A stretch of 64,000 bases of DNA from Actinomadura macra NBRC 14102 (GCF_001552215.1 NZ_BCQT01000020.1:62001-126000), one strand, 5' to 3'. Numbered from the stretch's first letter, positions 1-9,501 are shown. Translations and numbers: made by a program. The notes: a model not told the origin generated them from the letters alone.

Positions 1-183
1 TTCAGCCCTGACATCGTCTCTTGCCACCGAGCGTTCGGGAATGCCCTCTTCTGCCGATGAGTGGGAGATCGGTGTGCTTGGCGCGGGGTTGCAGAGGGCG
101 TTGGGGGTGAGCGGATCTGTATCCATCTGTGGTCGCCAGGGACGGCCCCACCAGAAGAGCTTTTCGAGGGGCCGTCGGTTGGT

Positions 184-870
184 TCAGCGTGTGCCGCTGG
201 TGGGTGGGCTTGGATCGCGGGGGCTTACCAGGCCGCTCTGGTAGGCGAACACGACGAGCTGGGCGCGGTCGCGCGCGCCGAGCTTGGTCATCGCCCTGCT
301 GACGTGGGTCTTGGCCGTGGTGGGGCTGAGCACCATGGTTTCGGCTATTTCGTCGTTGTTCAGTCCGTGGGCGACCAAGGCGACGACTTCACGTTCCCTG
401 TTGGTCAGCGACTCCATTCCAGCCGCGGCCAGCACGTCCGGTGGCCGGGCGACGAACTCACTGATCAGCCGGCGGGTGACCGCGGGAGACAGCAGGGCTT
501 CCCCGCGCTCGGCTACCCGTAGCGCCTGGAGCAACTCGGCGGGGTGGGTGTCCTTGAGCAGGAAGCCGCTCGCCCCCGCCCGCAGTGCGCGGAAGATGTA
601 CTCGTCCAGCCCGTAGTTGGTGAGGATGACGACGCGGACGCCGGCCAGCCGCGGGTCGGCGACGATCTGCCGGGTCGCCTCGATGCCGTCGAGCACCGGC
701 ATCTGGATGTCGACCAGCGCGATGTCCGGGCGGTGCTCCACGGCCAAAGCGATCGCCTGCTGCCCGTCGGCGGCCTCGGCGACCACTTCGATGTCGTCCT
801 CGGAGTCGAGCAGTGACCGGATCCCGCTGCGGATCAGCACCTGGTCGTCGGCCAGCAGGACACGGATCAC
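184..870 (-). CDS. NarL/LuxR-family two-component response regulator
   Basis: A 228-aa response regulator. The N-terminal receiver domain (about residues 1-120) has the acidic pair near the start (LLADDQ), the phospho-acceptor Asp in ALVDIQMPVLDG and the conserved Lys in FLLKD. The C-terminal LuxR-type helix-turn-helix (about 150-215) contains LTNREREVVALVAHGLNN and TAKTHVSRAMTKLGARDR. It should bind DNA when phosphorylated by the kinase encoded just upstream; the two genes overlap by 4 bases. The targets are unknown, but the divergent FAD oxidase gene is an obvious candidate. Length and domain order are normal for the family. Confidence 0.93.
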   Translation of the reverse strand: MIRVLLADDQVLIRSGIRSLLDSEDDIEVVAEAADGQQAIALAVEHRPDIALVDIQMPVLDGIEATRQIVADPRLAGVRVVILTNYGLDEYIFRALRAGASGFLLKDTHPAELLQALRVAERGEALLSPAVTRRLISEFVARPPDVLAAAGMESLTNREREVVALVAHGLNNDEIAETMVLSPTTAKTHVSRAMTKLGARDRAQLVVFAYQSGLVSPRDPSPPTSGTR

Positions 871-1637
871 GCCGCCGCCCGGATCGGCAGTTCGGCGCGT
901 ACCCGGAAGCCGCCGTCCCCGTGCGGCCCGGCGTGCAGACGGCCGCCGAGCGCGGCGACCCGTTCGCGCATGCCGATCAGGCCGAGCCCCTGGCCAGCCG
1001 ACGGGACACCGGCTGCGGCGCCGTCATTGTCCACCTGGACGATCAGCTCGTCCGGCCCGTACCGCACCTGCACCGTGGCGCTCGCCCCCGCGGCGTGCCG
1101 CGAGACGTTGGTGAGCGCCTCCTGCACGATGCGGTAGGCGGCCTGGTCGACGTCGCGCGTGAGCCGGCATCGCGCGCCGGTCACCGTCACGGTGACCTGC
1201 AACCCGGCCGTGCGTGCCCGTGCCACCAGGCTTTCCAGCTGGCCGAGGCCGCTGCTCGCGCCGTCCTCGTCGGTGCGCAGCACGCTGAGTGTGGCCCGCA
1301 GTTCCCTGGCGGCGTCCGCGCCGGCCTCTTGGATCGCCAGCAGCGCGGGCGGCACCTCCTCGCCGCGCTTGCCCGCCAGGTGCACCTCGACGCCGGCGTG
1401 CACCTGGATCACCGAGATGCTGTGCGTGAGCGAATCGTGCAGTTCCCGTGCGATGCGCAACCGCTCCTCTACGGCTCTGCGCCTGGCGGCCTCGTCCTTG
1501 GTTCGCTCCGCCTCCTCGGCGCGCTGCTCCACCTCGCGCAGGTGAAGCAGCCACATGCGGGCGGCGACGAGCATGACGCCGGCGGAGATGAGCCATCCGG
1601 CCCCGTAGAGCCTCCGCAAGCCGCGATCGGTACGCAT
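867..1637 (-). CDS. Short sensor histidine kinase (HisKA_3 / HATPase)
   Basis: A 256-aa kinase of the NarX/DesK-like class. One membrane segment lies near the N-terminus (about residues 10-30), followed by a short coiled linker, the HisKA_3 dimerisation box with phospho-accepting His (RIARELHDSLTHSISVI), and an HATPase domain with an N-box (VQEALTNVSRH) and G-box (GQGLGLIGMRERV). I chose the ATG at 1637 because the membrane helix follows directly; an upstream in-frame start at 1688 would add a Pro/Arg-rich tail. The usual four to six N-terminal membrane helices of actinomycete NarL partners are absent, so it is short for its class, either genuinely or by 5' loss. Confidence 0.9.
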   Translation of the reverse strand: MRTDRGLRRLYGAGWLISAGVMLVAARMWLLHLREVEQRAEEAERTKDEAARRRAVEERLRIARELHDSLTHSISVIQVHAGVEVHLAGKRGEEVPPALLAIQEAGADAARELRATLSVLRTDEDGASSGLGQLESLVARARTAGLQVTVTVTGARCRLTRDVDQAAYRIVQEALTNVSRHAAGASATVQVRYGPDELIVQVDNDGAAAGVPSAGQGLGLIGMRERVAALGGRLHAGPHGDGGFRVRAELPIRAAA

Positions 1638-1802
1638 TCTCCGAGGATACGGGCCGGTTCTGCGGACGCGTCCTGCCGCTGGACCCATTGCCGGCTACTC
1701 CCGCCGTAGTACACGGGCGGACGGCTGACTCCCTGCTGAGCAGGAAAAAGACACGTCCTGTACCCGACGACCGAAACCTGCGGGGTCGGCACCATCGTCC
1801 CC

Positions 1803-3146
1803 ATGACACAGATATCGAGCAGCGAACGTCCCGCAGCAGCGCTGGACACGGTCGCGGAGGTGCTGAGGCCGGGGGACGAAGGCTATCCCGAGTCCGCGTC
1901 GATCTTGTTCGCCGACGGCACGCCCGACCTGGTGGTCCGTCCCCGCGATGCGGCCGGGGTAGCGGCGGCGCTGCGCTACGCGGCCGAGACCGGGCTGACC
2001 GTGACGGTACGGTCGGGCGGACACAGCATGGCGGGGTTGAGCACGAACACCGATGGAATGATCATCGACACGCGGCGGATCGATGGTGTGCGCCTGCTGG
2101 ACCCGGCCTCCGGGCGGGTGCGCGTCGGTGCGGGCGCGACCTGGGGTGCGGTGGCCGCGGCGCTGAGCCCGCACGGGCTGGGGCTGACCGCGGGAGACAC
2201 CAGGCAGGTCGGTGTGGGCGGGCTGACGCTGGGAGGCGGCATCGGCTGGATGGTACGCCGGCACGGGCTGGCCATCGACAGCCTGGCGGCGGTTCGGCTG
2301 GTCACCGCGGACGGCCGGCTGATCGGCGCGGACGCCGTCGAGCACGCCGACCTGTTCTGGGCGCTGCGTGGTGGCGGCGGCAACTTCGGCGTCGCGGTCG
2401 GCTTCGACTTCATCGCCCAGCCGATCACTTCCGTGCATTTCGGGACGATCAGCTACCAGGCCGGCGACCTGCCGGGACTCATCGCCGGCTGGCGCGATCT
2501 GATGCGGGCCGCCGACGAGAGGCTGACCACGACGCTCAGCTTCATGCCGGCGATGCCGGGGCATCTGGCGGGCGTCACGCTGACGTGCTGCTACGCCGGT
2601 TCGGACGGCGGTGAGGCGGAGCAGGCGCTGCGTCCGTTCCGGGAACTCGCCCCGGTCACCTCCGACGGCATCAGAGCCGTGCCCTACGCCGAAGTGTTCG
2701 AGGACGCCGGACCGCTGCCTCCCGGACTGCGCATGGAGGTGCGCAACACCTTCTTCAGCACGCTCGACGACGCGCGCGTCGCCGCCGTCGCCGAACTGTT
2801 CACCGGCGGCGGAGCGGCGCTCTCGCTACGCAGCATGGGCGGCGCGGCCGCACGCGTCAGCCGGGACGCGACCGCCTTCGCCCACCGAGACGCCGAAGTC
2901 ATGGCGGCGGCCGCCTTCCTGGTCCCGGACGCCGCGCCGCCCGGGCTCCTGGATCAGGCGTTGCGCCGGTGGTCGCAGGTGAGCGCCCTGGGCTCGGGCG
3001 CTTACATCGAATTCCTCGGCTCGGCCGAACCCTCGGAGGTCGCGGCGGCCTACCCGCCGGACACCTACCGGCGCCTGGCCGCGGTCAAACGCCGCTACGA
3101 CCCCGGCAACGTGTTCCGGCGCACCCACAACATCCTCCCTGCCTAG
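1803..3146 (+). CDS. FAD-linked oxidoreductase, berberine-bridge-enzyme family
   Basis: A 447-aa flavoprotein oxidase. The N-terminal FAD_binding_4 (PP-loop) domain spans about residues 35-205. RSGGHSMAG carries the His that normally bonds covalently to FAD, and VGGLTLGGGIGWM sits where bicovalent members have a Cys; none is present, so monocovalent flavin is expected. The C-terminal BBE motif ends the protein (RRLAAVKRRYDPGNVF, then HNILPA). Such enzymes oxidise sugars, alkaloids or secondary-metabolite alcohols using O2. It is divergent from the two-component pair, with 165 bp between. Its stop codon overlaps an antisense transposase relic that starts at 3144. Confidence 0.9.
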   Translation: MTQISSSERPAAALDTVAEVLRPGDEGYPESASILFADGTPDLVVRPRDAAGVAAALRYAAETGLTVTVRSGGHSMAGLSTNTDGMIIDTRRIDGVRLLDPASGRVRVGAGATWGAVAAALSPHGLGLTAGDTRQVGVGGLTLGGGIGWMVRRHGLAIDSLAAVRLVTADGRLIGADAVEHADLFWALRGGGGNFGVAVGFDFIAQPITSVHFGTISYQAGDLPGLIAGWRDLMRAADERLTTTLSFMPAMPGHLAGVTLTCCYAGSDGGEAEQALRPFRELAPVTSDGIRAVPYAEVFEDAGPLPPGLRMEVRNTFFSTLDDARVAAVAELFTGGGAALSLRSMGGAAARVSRDATAFAHRDAEVMAAAAFLVPDAAPPGLLDQALRRWSQVSALGSGAYIEFLGSAEPSEVAAAYPPDTYRRLAAVKRRYDPGNVFRRTHNILPA

Positions 3147-3480
3147 TCGTTGCTCGGTCTCGTGAGGTTGCGAACTCGGCTGGCGGTGGGAGGCCGGTTG
3201 AAGCGTTCGACCTTGCCGTTGGTCTGCGCCCGGTAGGGGCGGGTGCGTCTGTGGGTGATGCCGGCGTCGGTCAACGTGTCGCGCCAGAGCCGGGAGCGAT
3301 AGCAAGCGCCGTTGAATGTCGGTCAGGACGCAGGCCACGGTGATGTCGACGGCGAGGAAAGACTGCGCCCGGTGCCAGAACGCGGTGGGGATTCCTTGGG
3401 CTCGTCGGGCAGGATCTGGGTGTAGGCCAACCGGGAGTGGTCGTCGACGGCGCTGTGCAGGAACGGGTCAGCACGTGATG
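3144..3480 (-). pseudogene. IS481-family transposase relic
   Basis: Frame-broken remains of an IS481-type DDE transposase. One frame reads AVDDHSRLAYTQILPDE, the segment around the first catalytic Asp. Another reads RPYRAQTNGKVERFN, the segment around the catalytic Glu, and ends TRPSND and a stop at 3144-3146. At least two frameshifts and the loss of the middle and N-terminal parts make it inactive. It separates the FAD oxidase from a protein that lacks its own N-terminus, so this insertion probably caused that truncation. Confidence 0.75.
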
Positions 3481-3587
3481 CACGGTGGAGGGGGGCCAGG
3501 CACCGAGCAGGTAGGCGATGCGGGGCCGGTCCCCAGCGGCGGGCCGCGACGGCCGGGGTCCTCGCCCTCGGCATCACGGACGGCCTG

Positions 3588-5573
3588 GTGTTCGCCGCGG
3601 TGGGCACCGCGACATTCGCGCTCGGTCGCGGCCTCCAGGTCGCCCCGGCACCGCCGTTCGCCAGCTGGACGTGGTCCTGGCGGCAGGCCGCCGTGGGCGC
3701 GGCCAAGGGCGGTGCGGTCGCCTTGACGGTGAACGCGGTGGTGATGACCACCCTCCAGTCCACCATCCCGAACGGGATCTTCGTCTGGATCGGCTGGGGG
3801 AGCATCGTCCTCGCCTTCTGGGCCCTTCACATGGCGCTGCATCGTGTGGACTCGGCCGCGACACGCGGTGGCGCCGTGCTGGGTGCCGCCGCCGGGCTGG
3901 CGGTCGGGGTCGCGGTCGGTGGCATCGAGAGCGTCTGGCAGGACGCGCTGGGCGTACACAACCTCGTCCACGGCTGGCCCGGCGTCAGGGAGACACTCGG
4001 TTACTGGTTCGCCCACTTCCCGGACGGCTTCTTCAGCGGCGTGAACGTTGGCGCTGCGGCAGGGCTGTTCGGCGCGGCCGTCGGCGGCTGGGCCGGCGGT
4101 GTCGCTTTCGGGTTCTGCTTCGCGCTGCTCGGCTCGGTGCCCGGCGGCCTGGTGATGGCCCTGGTGTTCGCCCTCGGCCACGGCATGGTGCCTGACGAGG
4201 AGGCGGCACCCGCCACCCCGGCCGCCGCGCTCCGGACGTCGGCACGTGTCGCCGCCGTCATCTTCGGCGCGTACATCGCCCTGGCCGCGCTCGCCCTCGG
4301 CGCCGTCGGCTATTTGGACGGACCTGTGCCCGAGACCACCGCCGTTCTGGTGGTCGGCCTGGCCCTGCTGGCCGGTTCAGGACCCGCCCGGAGCTGGCTT
4401 GCCTACTGGTCGACCCGGTGGAGCTTCGCCATCCGGGCCGTCCTGCCGTGGACGCTGTACCGATTCCTGGACCAGGCGGCCGAACGCGCGCTGCTGTTCC
4501 GCGAGGCAGGCGGATACCGCTTCGTCCATACGAGCTTCCGGTCGTATCTCGCGGGACGGCCTGAAGACGACTTCACAACGGACGGCCGTGTCCCCATCCG
4601 CTCCACTCCCGCGTGGACGACCAACACCACCGGCTCGGCGGCCAATGACTACGAGGTGCTGCTCCAATGGTGGTCAATCTCCAGCACCCGGAACGCCCTG
4701 GGACAGGCCCGCTCGGCCTTGACCGGCTCGCGGCCCGCCCGGGTCACATCGTCCCTGCTCGGCCGTGCGGTCTCCTGCATGCTGCCATGGTTGCTCTGGG
4801 CGTTGGGGGCCTACGTCGTCGGTGGGATGGCCGCTGCCGCCCTCTGGGATACCGACGGCGTCAAAGCGGGCCTGCTCTCGACGCCGATTGGAATCGCCGC
4901 GAGGATCCTTTGGCCGTTCATGTGCCGGTGGCGGTGGCCCCGGGATGCCGCACCGCGGCTCTTGGACGCGGCGAGAAATGGGTTGCGGCAGCTGGACACG
5001 CGGTACCCCAACGTCCTGCCAGCGGTGTTGTGGACGGCCGGGGGAGCGGGCGCCGGATTCGTCCTGAGCACGTTCGTCGTTGCCGTGCCAGGGACGTCCG
5101 CCGGATTCGACTCGGCGGCCCGGTGGGTGTTGATGGGGGCCCTGGCACTGACGGGATTGGTGCTATTCCCGCCATCGTCGCCACCCCCGCCAACGGCCGC
5201 CCAGGTGGTGATCGTAGATGTCCTGCGGCATCTGGCGGATGTGTCGCTTAGCGATGCACGGTCCACTTCGCCGCCACCGGATCGCCATGGGGACGGCGAT
5301 GGCTGGGTTGCGCCCGGTGGCGTGCGTGTACGCGCTCGTCAGGCCAAGCTGCTGCCGGGCATGCCTCGCAGGTGCGGAGCCGCCGCAGCCCGACAGTCAC
5401 TCACCCAAGGCGTCCTGAGAATTGGGCCGTACGTGGACCAAGGCCCCTACGCCCCAACGACCTGCCGATCTGCCACAGGACAGGCACCCGCACGGACTCC
5501 GTCACGCCTTCGCAGCGGTCAAGCCCCCCGGGGCCCGGGATCGGCCATGGCGGGTCTGCGCCCACCACGATGA
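3588..5573 (+). pseudogene. C-terminal part of a NACHT-type membrane NTPase
   Basis: The open frame encodes a strongly hydrophobic protein with many Ala/Gly-rich membrane segments across the first 250 residues. Then comes a stretch typical of the C-terminal region of actinomycete NACHT proteins (LYRFLDQAAERALLFREAGG, then YRFVHTSFRSYLA), followed by more membrane segments. No P-loop or NACHT core is present. The frame stays open upstream of the GTG at 3588 into the IS481 relic, so the NTPase domain was probably lost. The last ~100 residues are Pro/Arg-rich and unlike the family, suggesting a further frameshift. Known full-length relatives couple a sensor/NTPase to membrane helices; no function is likely here. 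Confidence 0.5.
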
Positions 5574-5659
5574 CTTCCACGACACCGACGTCCCTCGACC
5601 TTATGAACGACAGTAGACACATCGCGCCAATAGAAGCAGGGATGCGCCGGGACCGCCGT

Positions 5660-6310
5660 TTACCGGGGTCGGGCTGGGTCGGGACACTCTCTCCAGGCGA
5701 ATTTGTAGACGTCGTCGTTGGGCAGTTCTATAAAATTCTTCTTCGACTTGTCCGAGGTGCCGATGTCGACGAGCAGGCCCGTCTGGATGCGGATGAGCCT
5801 TTCGTCACCGCAAGGTTTGTACCTCAGTTCGGTGTCGGGGGCTGGAAGTTGCCGGACCCCCTTGAACGGGCCGCTGATCCTCTCTACTCTCGTCATCGGA
5901 CCCGGATCGCCCGGGAAGAAGATCCGCGAGGTCAGAACAGCTGAGGCACCGGATCCCAGTTGTCCCCGAACGGTGTAGTCCACCGGCCTGACGGCAAAGG
6001 TGTGGCTTGACGGAGTATGGGCATTAAGGAATAGGTCACAATGCTTCCGGTAATCATTTGACCCTGAGCCGGCGCCGTCCTTGGCGACCATTGAGCCCAG
6101 CCGGACGGTGAATCCGGTGTAATCCTTCTTAAGAGAGATCTCTACCTCTTCAGGCGGTCCGGGTGGGCATCCTGTACCTTCGTATCCCACCACCTCCAGG
6201 GTCATCTCCTTCGGCGGGAGGGGGTCCGCGGATGCCGCGGTGGAGGCCAGGCAGGGCAGGGCGAGAGTGGCACTCAGGGCCACGAGCAATGTGCGTTCGG
6301 TGTTCATCAT
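5660..6310 (-). CDS. Secreted DUF4360 protein
   Basis: A 216-aa exported protein. A Sec signal peptide covers about residues 1-28 with a likely cleavage at ASA. The mature part matches DUF4360: a Gly-Cys-Pro motif near the start (YEGTGCPPG), a Ser-Asn-Asp/Arg-Lys-His-Cys segment (NDYRKHCDLFL), the FAVRPVDYTVRGQL strand and a FFPGDPG segment typical of the family. Two ATG codons begin the frame. Function is unknown; such proteins are secreted by fungi and actinomycetes. Its GC content is lower than its neighbours'. It stands alone, with about 330 bp of AT-richer non-coding DNA upstream. Confidence 0.85.
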   Translation of the reverse strand: MMNTERTLLVALSATLALPCLASTAASADPLPPKEMTLEVVGYEGTGCPPGPPEEVEISLKKDYTGFTVRLGSMVAKDGAGSGSNDYRKHCDLFLNAHTPSSHTFAVRPVDYTVRGQLGSGASAVLTSRIFFPGDPGPMTRVERISGPFKGVRQLPAPDTELRYKPCGDERLIRIQTGLLVDIGTSDKSKKNFIELPNDDVYKFAWRECPDPARPR

Positions 6311-6637
6311 TGGGCAGCACTCCAGGCCAGGCGTGTGTGAAGGCCGTGCCGGTGGGCGGTACAGCCGCGGTGACCCTGGCGCCGGGAATCCATGATCATA
6401 TTAATTCTGGGTAATGAACCTTGTCAATGTTGAATTCCTTCAGTTTCTTTCATCTTTTAACTTGAGGAATCGCGTTCAGGGTCGCCTGAACGCCGCCGGG
6501 GTCGAACTGGGGGGCAGGCCTTCGTTTGGTGGGTGATCCGGTTTGGCCTCGTCGGCCACCTTGCTAAGCGGTATTCCAGCAGTCGTGTCGGAATGCGGAT
6601 GTAGTGCTCGCGCGTATGTCGCCGGGCATGGCCCTCT

Positions 6638-7321
6638 TCACGTCCGGCGGCGCGGTTGGCGGCGACGCTTGGGGGTGGAGCGCTTCGGCGGGGGCTTCTT
6701 ACCGGTGGGCTGCTGTTGCGGTTTGCGGCCACGGGAGCTGTTGGGGGTGCGGCCGCGGACGATGCCGATCAGTTCCTCCATGAGGTCGGTCGTCACAGCC
6801 TCGAGCCAGGCCAGACCGATCTGGGACTGAGGAGCGTCGGTCACGGTGCGGTAGGTGAGGTCTTTGCGGTGGTGGAGGCGGGCCAAAGACTGCGGGAGCA
6901 GCAGGACGCCGGCCCCTGACGCCACCAACTCGATCGCGATAGCGGTGTTCTCGGGACGGGTGAAGGCGAGCTGCCCGGGGCGGTCGTCCCAGGCCAAGAC
7001 GTCGTCGAGCGGTTCGAACACGTCCTCGTCGACGAGATCGGCAAGCTCCACCTCCTCCACCGCGGCCACGGCGTGATCCTTCGGCACCACCACCACGGTC
7101 GTCTCCAGGTACAGCGGGATCACATGAAGGGCCGCACGGTCGACGGGCAGGCGTACGAACGCCGCGTCCACACCACCGTCCCGCAGCAGGGGGACGACCT
7201 CTGCGGCGGGCATCTGCACCAGCCGAAGTGGCACCTCCCGCACCCGCTCGGCCCACACCCGAGCCCACTTCCCGGGCGTCACCCCTGGCACGTAGGCAAG
7301 CCGGAATTCACCATTGGTCAC
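6638..7321 (-). CDS. LysR-type substrate-binding-domain protein lacking HTH
   Basis: A 227-aa protein that starts directly in the periplasmic-binding-like effector domain of LysR regulators: FRLAYVPGVTPGKW, the LLRDGGVDAAFVRLP segment, and a second lobe with GAGVLLLPQSLARLHH. The usual N-terminal winged helix-turn-helix is absent. The C-terminus (about residues 190-227) is a highly basic tail rich in Arg, Lys and Pro, which could bind nucleic acid or be partner-facing. The gene is divergent from a DUF5997 gene with only 54 bp between, an arrangement known in actinobacteria. It may act as a ligand-binding partner; this is inference. Confidence 0.85.
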   Translation of the reverse strand: MTNGEFRLAYVPGVTPGKWARVWAERVREVPLRLVQMPAAEVVPLLRDGGVDAAFVRLPVDRAALHVIPLYLETTVVVVPKDHAVAAVEEVELADLVDEDVFEPLDDVLAWDDRPGQLAFTRPENTAIAIELVASGAGVLLLPQSLARLHHRKDLTYRTVTDAPQSQIGLAWLEAVTTDLMEELIGIVRGRTPNSSRGRKPQQQPTGKKPPPKRSTPKRRRQPRRRT

Positions 7322-7375
7322 TTCTTCAGCCTAGCCACGCCCAGGTGGCTCCCTCCCGCTGGATACCCTTGGATC

Positions 7376-7759
7376 ATGAGCACGTCCAGGACGAAGACGC
7401 CGCAGACCATGAAACCCGCGACCGCGGCCAAGAAGCTGGGAATCCTGCTTTCAGCAGCGCCCGCCGAATTTCAGGAAGGCCCCGTCTCTCGAAACGAATT
7501 GAACGCGCTCCAAGCCGACCCGCCCTCGTGGCTCGCCGACCTGCGCCGCGAGGGCCCTCACCCCCGCCAGGTCGTCGCTGCCAGGCTCCGCGTCTCCGCT
7601 TCAGGTCTAGCCCGCGCCGGCATCACGGGCCCCCTCACCACAACCGAGATCGAGAACCTGAAGGCCGAGAACCCTGACTGGCTGGAACGCGAGCAAGCCA
7701 TCCAGGCCGAAGTCCGCAAGGAGAACCTCCGCCTCAAGCAGCAGCGCGCCAAGGCCTGA
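7376..7759 (+). CDS. DUF5997 family protein
   Basis: A 127-aa protein. The ATG at 7376 is chosen because MSTSRTKTPQTMKPATAAKK is the conserved start of DUF5997. Other family features are FQEGPVSRNELNALQADPP, then WLADLRREGPHPRQVVAARL and the SGLARAGITGPLTT segment. The middle looks like a short helix-turn-helix (a HPRQVVAARLRVSASGLARA-like pair of helices). The C-terminus is a charged helix ending KQQRAKA. It shares a 54-bp promoter region with the LysR-like effector-domain protein, so the two may be co-regulated. Molecular function is unknown. Confidence 0.88.
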   Translation: MSTSRTKTPQTMKPATAAKKLGILLSAAPAEFQEGPVSRNELNALQADPPSWLADLRREGPHPRQVVAARLRVSASGLARAGITGPLTTTEIENLKAENPDWLEREQAIQAEVRKENLRLKQQRAKA

Positions 7760-7815
7760 CTCACGCGATCCCTCAGCCGCCGGTCGGCAGGACATCCGAT
7801 CCGGCGCTTCTCCAG

Positions 7816-8173
7816 GTAGCTTCAACCTGCTCTACCGCTACATCACCCAGGGCCGGGCCGAGGGCGCCCGGCCCGTCATCACCCCACGCCGCCTCGCCCG
7901 GTTTTCACTCACCTGCCCCGATGACCTGCGGAGGCCGAAACCCGGCTACTGCGGAAACTCACGGCTGCTTGCCCGGAGCTGGCCGAGCTCGCCCGCCTGG
8001 TCCGCGGCGCCGAACTCCTCACCCCGCTCGAGGGCAACGATGCCAATCTCACCGCTTGGATCACCGACGCCCGAGCCGCTGACCTGCCCCACCTGCACGG
8101 CTTCGCCAATGGCCTCGAACTCGACCGCGACGCGTTGAACGCCGGCCTCCACCACCGATTACGGGACAGAGCC
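7816..8173 (+). mobile_element. ISL3-family transposase relic, copy 1
   Basis: A 3' fragment of an ISL3-type element nearly identical in nucleotide sequence to the relic at 61805-62660. Shared are the NLLYRYITQGRAEG segment and the LHGFANGLELDRDA segment. Copy 1 has frameshifts, and about 115 bp are missing between the GLELDRDA codons and the terminal sequence CACCACCGATTACGGGAC, which is present in both copies and marks the element end. It encodes no functional transposase. Confidence 0.8.
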
Positions 8174-8365
8174 GTTAACACTGGACAGACCCCATTCAGC
8201 CGAGCGCGCCGCTGTTGTTCGCGGGCGGTGGGCGGTCTGTGGTTGATCCACTTACAGATCTTTGCCCGGTAGACCGGGCGGTCGAAGGCGGTGTGGTGGA
8301 ATTGTCCCGCTGTGGGGGACGAGATGGAACACTGTCGGTGAATCGGATGGGTTGGGAGGGCCGCT

Positions 8366-9058
8366 GTGGGATGGTCGGATGGGCGGATGGGCGGGTTCGA
8401 TGTCGAGACCACCGGTGAGGATCCGGATCAGGCCAGAATCGTCGCCGCCGCCCTTGTTCTGGTCGGCGCCGATCGGCCTCGTCACGCGTTCCGCCTGCTG
8501 ATTGATCCGGGCATCGACATTCCGGCTGCGTCGACCGCGGTGCACGGAATCACGACCGAGCAGGTCCGCTCCGAGGGCCGTGCACCCGCCGACGCGTTGG
8601 CCGAGATCATGCGGCTCCTGCATACGACGTGGGAACGCGATGTACCGGTGGTGGCATTCAACGGTTCCTATGACTTCACCGTCCTTGACCGGGAACTGGG
8701 TAGGCATCTGGATACCGAGGTCTCGGTCACCGGTCCGGTGGTGGATCCGCACATCATTGATCGGGCGCTGGACCGTCGTCGTGGCAAGCGGACCCTGGAA
8801 GAGACTTGTCGTCACTACCGAGTGAAGCTCGACAGCGCACATGACGCCACCCAGGACGCCCTCGCCGCTGCCCGACTCGCCTGGAGGCTTGCCCGGCGCT
8901 ATCCGTCACAAGTTGGTGAGCTGGCATTATCGGAACTGTACGACAAACAGGTGGCGTGGTCCCAACAGTGGGCCGACTCGCTCAACCAGTACTGGCAGTC
9001 GCAGGGCCAAGACAAGACCATCGATGGCACCTGGCCGGTCCGACCCCGCCGAGCTTGA
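8366..9058 (+). CDS. DEDDh 3'-5' exonuclease (DnaQ/RNase T-like)
   Basis: A 230-aa exonuclease. ExoI motif FDVETTG holds the first Asp and Glu, ExoII is FNGSYDFTVLDREL, and ExoIII has HDATQDALAA with the His and last Asp, making a complete DEDDh set. The region between (VHGITTEQVRSEG) is typical of epsilon-subunit-like proteins. It should remove nucleotides from DNA or RNA 3' ends using two metal ions. A GTG at 8366 gives a short lead of nine residues before the catalytic strand; the ATG at 8387 would leave too little. It is monocistronic and lies beside the ISL3 relic. Confidence 0.88.
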   Translation: MGWSDGRMGGFDVETTGEDPDQARIVAAALVLVGADRPRHAFRLLIDPGIDIPAASTAVHGITTEQVRSEGRAPADALAEIMRLLHTTWERDVPVVAFNGSYDFTVLDRELGRHLDTEVSVTGPVVDPHIIDRALDRRRGKRTLEETCRHYRVKLDSAHDATQDALAAARLAWRLARRYPSQVGELALSELYDKQVAWSQQWADSLNQYWQSQGQDKTIDGTWPVRPRRA

Positions 9059-9243
9059 ACACCACAGAAACCTCGTACCACCAGCACACCAATCGCTCGC
9101 GTTGATCACTCTCACCTCGAGCCGTTAAGCGCACCACAGACCGCAATACACACGCTCGCACCGTCGGCCGCGCTCAGGATTGCCGTCCGGGGAACCGTGT
9201 CGGCCCGATGGTACGGTCCCGCCCGCTGCGGTCGGCCCCCTTA

Positions 9244-9297
9244 ATCCTGGGGCTGCCCAGTATCGGAGTCTCCTCCGATACTGGGCAGCCCCAGGAT
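9244..9297. repeat. Perfect 25-bp hairpin
   Basis: Arms 9244-9268 and 9273-9297 are perfectly complementary around a 4-base loop (TCTC); the stem core is CTGGGGCTGCCCAGTATCGG. A shorter reverse-complement echo of the tip (CGGAGGAGACTCCG) follows at about 9298-9311. It lies about 190 bp past the exonuclease stop with no T-run, so it is stronger and further away than a normal terminator. The rest of 9059-9501 shows no gene. Confidence 0.85.
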
Positions 9298-9501
9298 CGG
9301 AGGAGACTCCGGCCTTCATCCCCCGAGTTTGGGGGACTGCGTTGTGCTCGTTCTGGTCGCCCAATTGAGGAGGGTGAACCCAGCGCCGAACCCAGCAGGG
9401 TGCATGAGCCGTACCGACGATCGCGGCTACCGACATGACCCGATCATAGCCAGGGCGTGTTACCTGTTCAGGAGCTCGCGGCTCGCTTGTGGCGTTCCTT
9501 C

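Noticed and set aside
5422-5616. Frame containing HPHGLRHAFA, similar to the HxLRH box of tyrosine recombinases
   Set aside because: Only this short string fits; no catalytic Arg or Tyr region surrounds it and the context is not integrase-like. Chance similarity is more likely.
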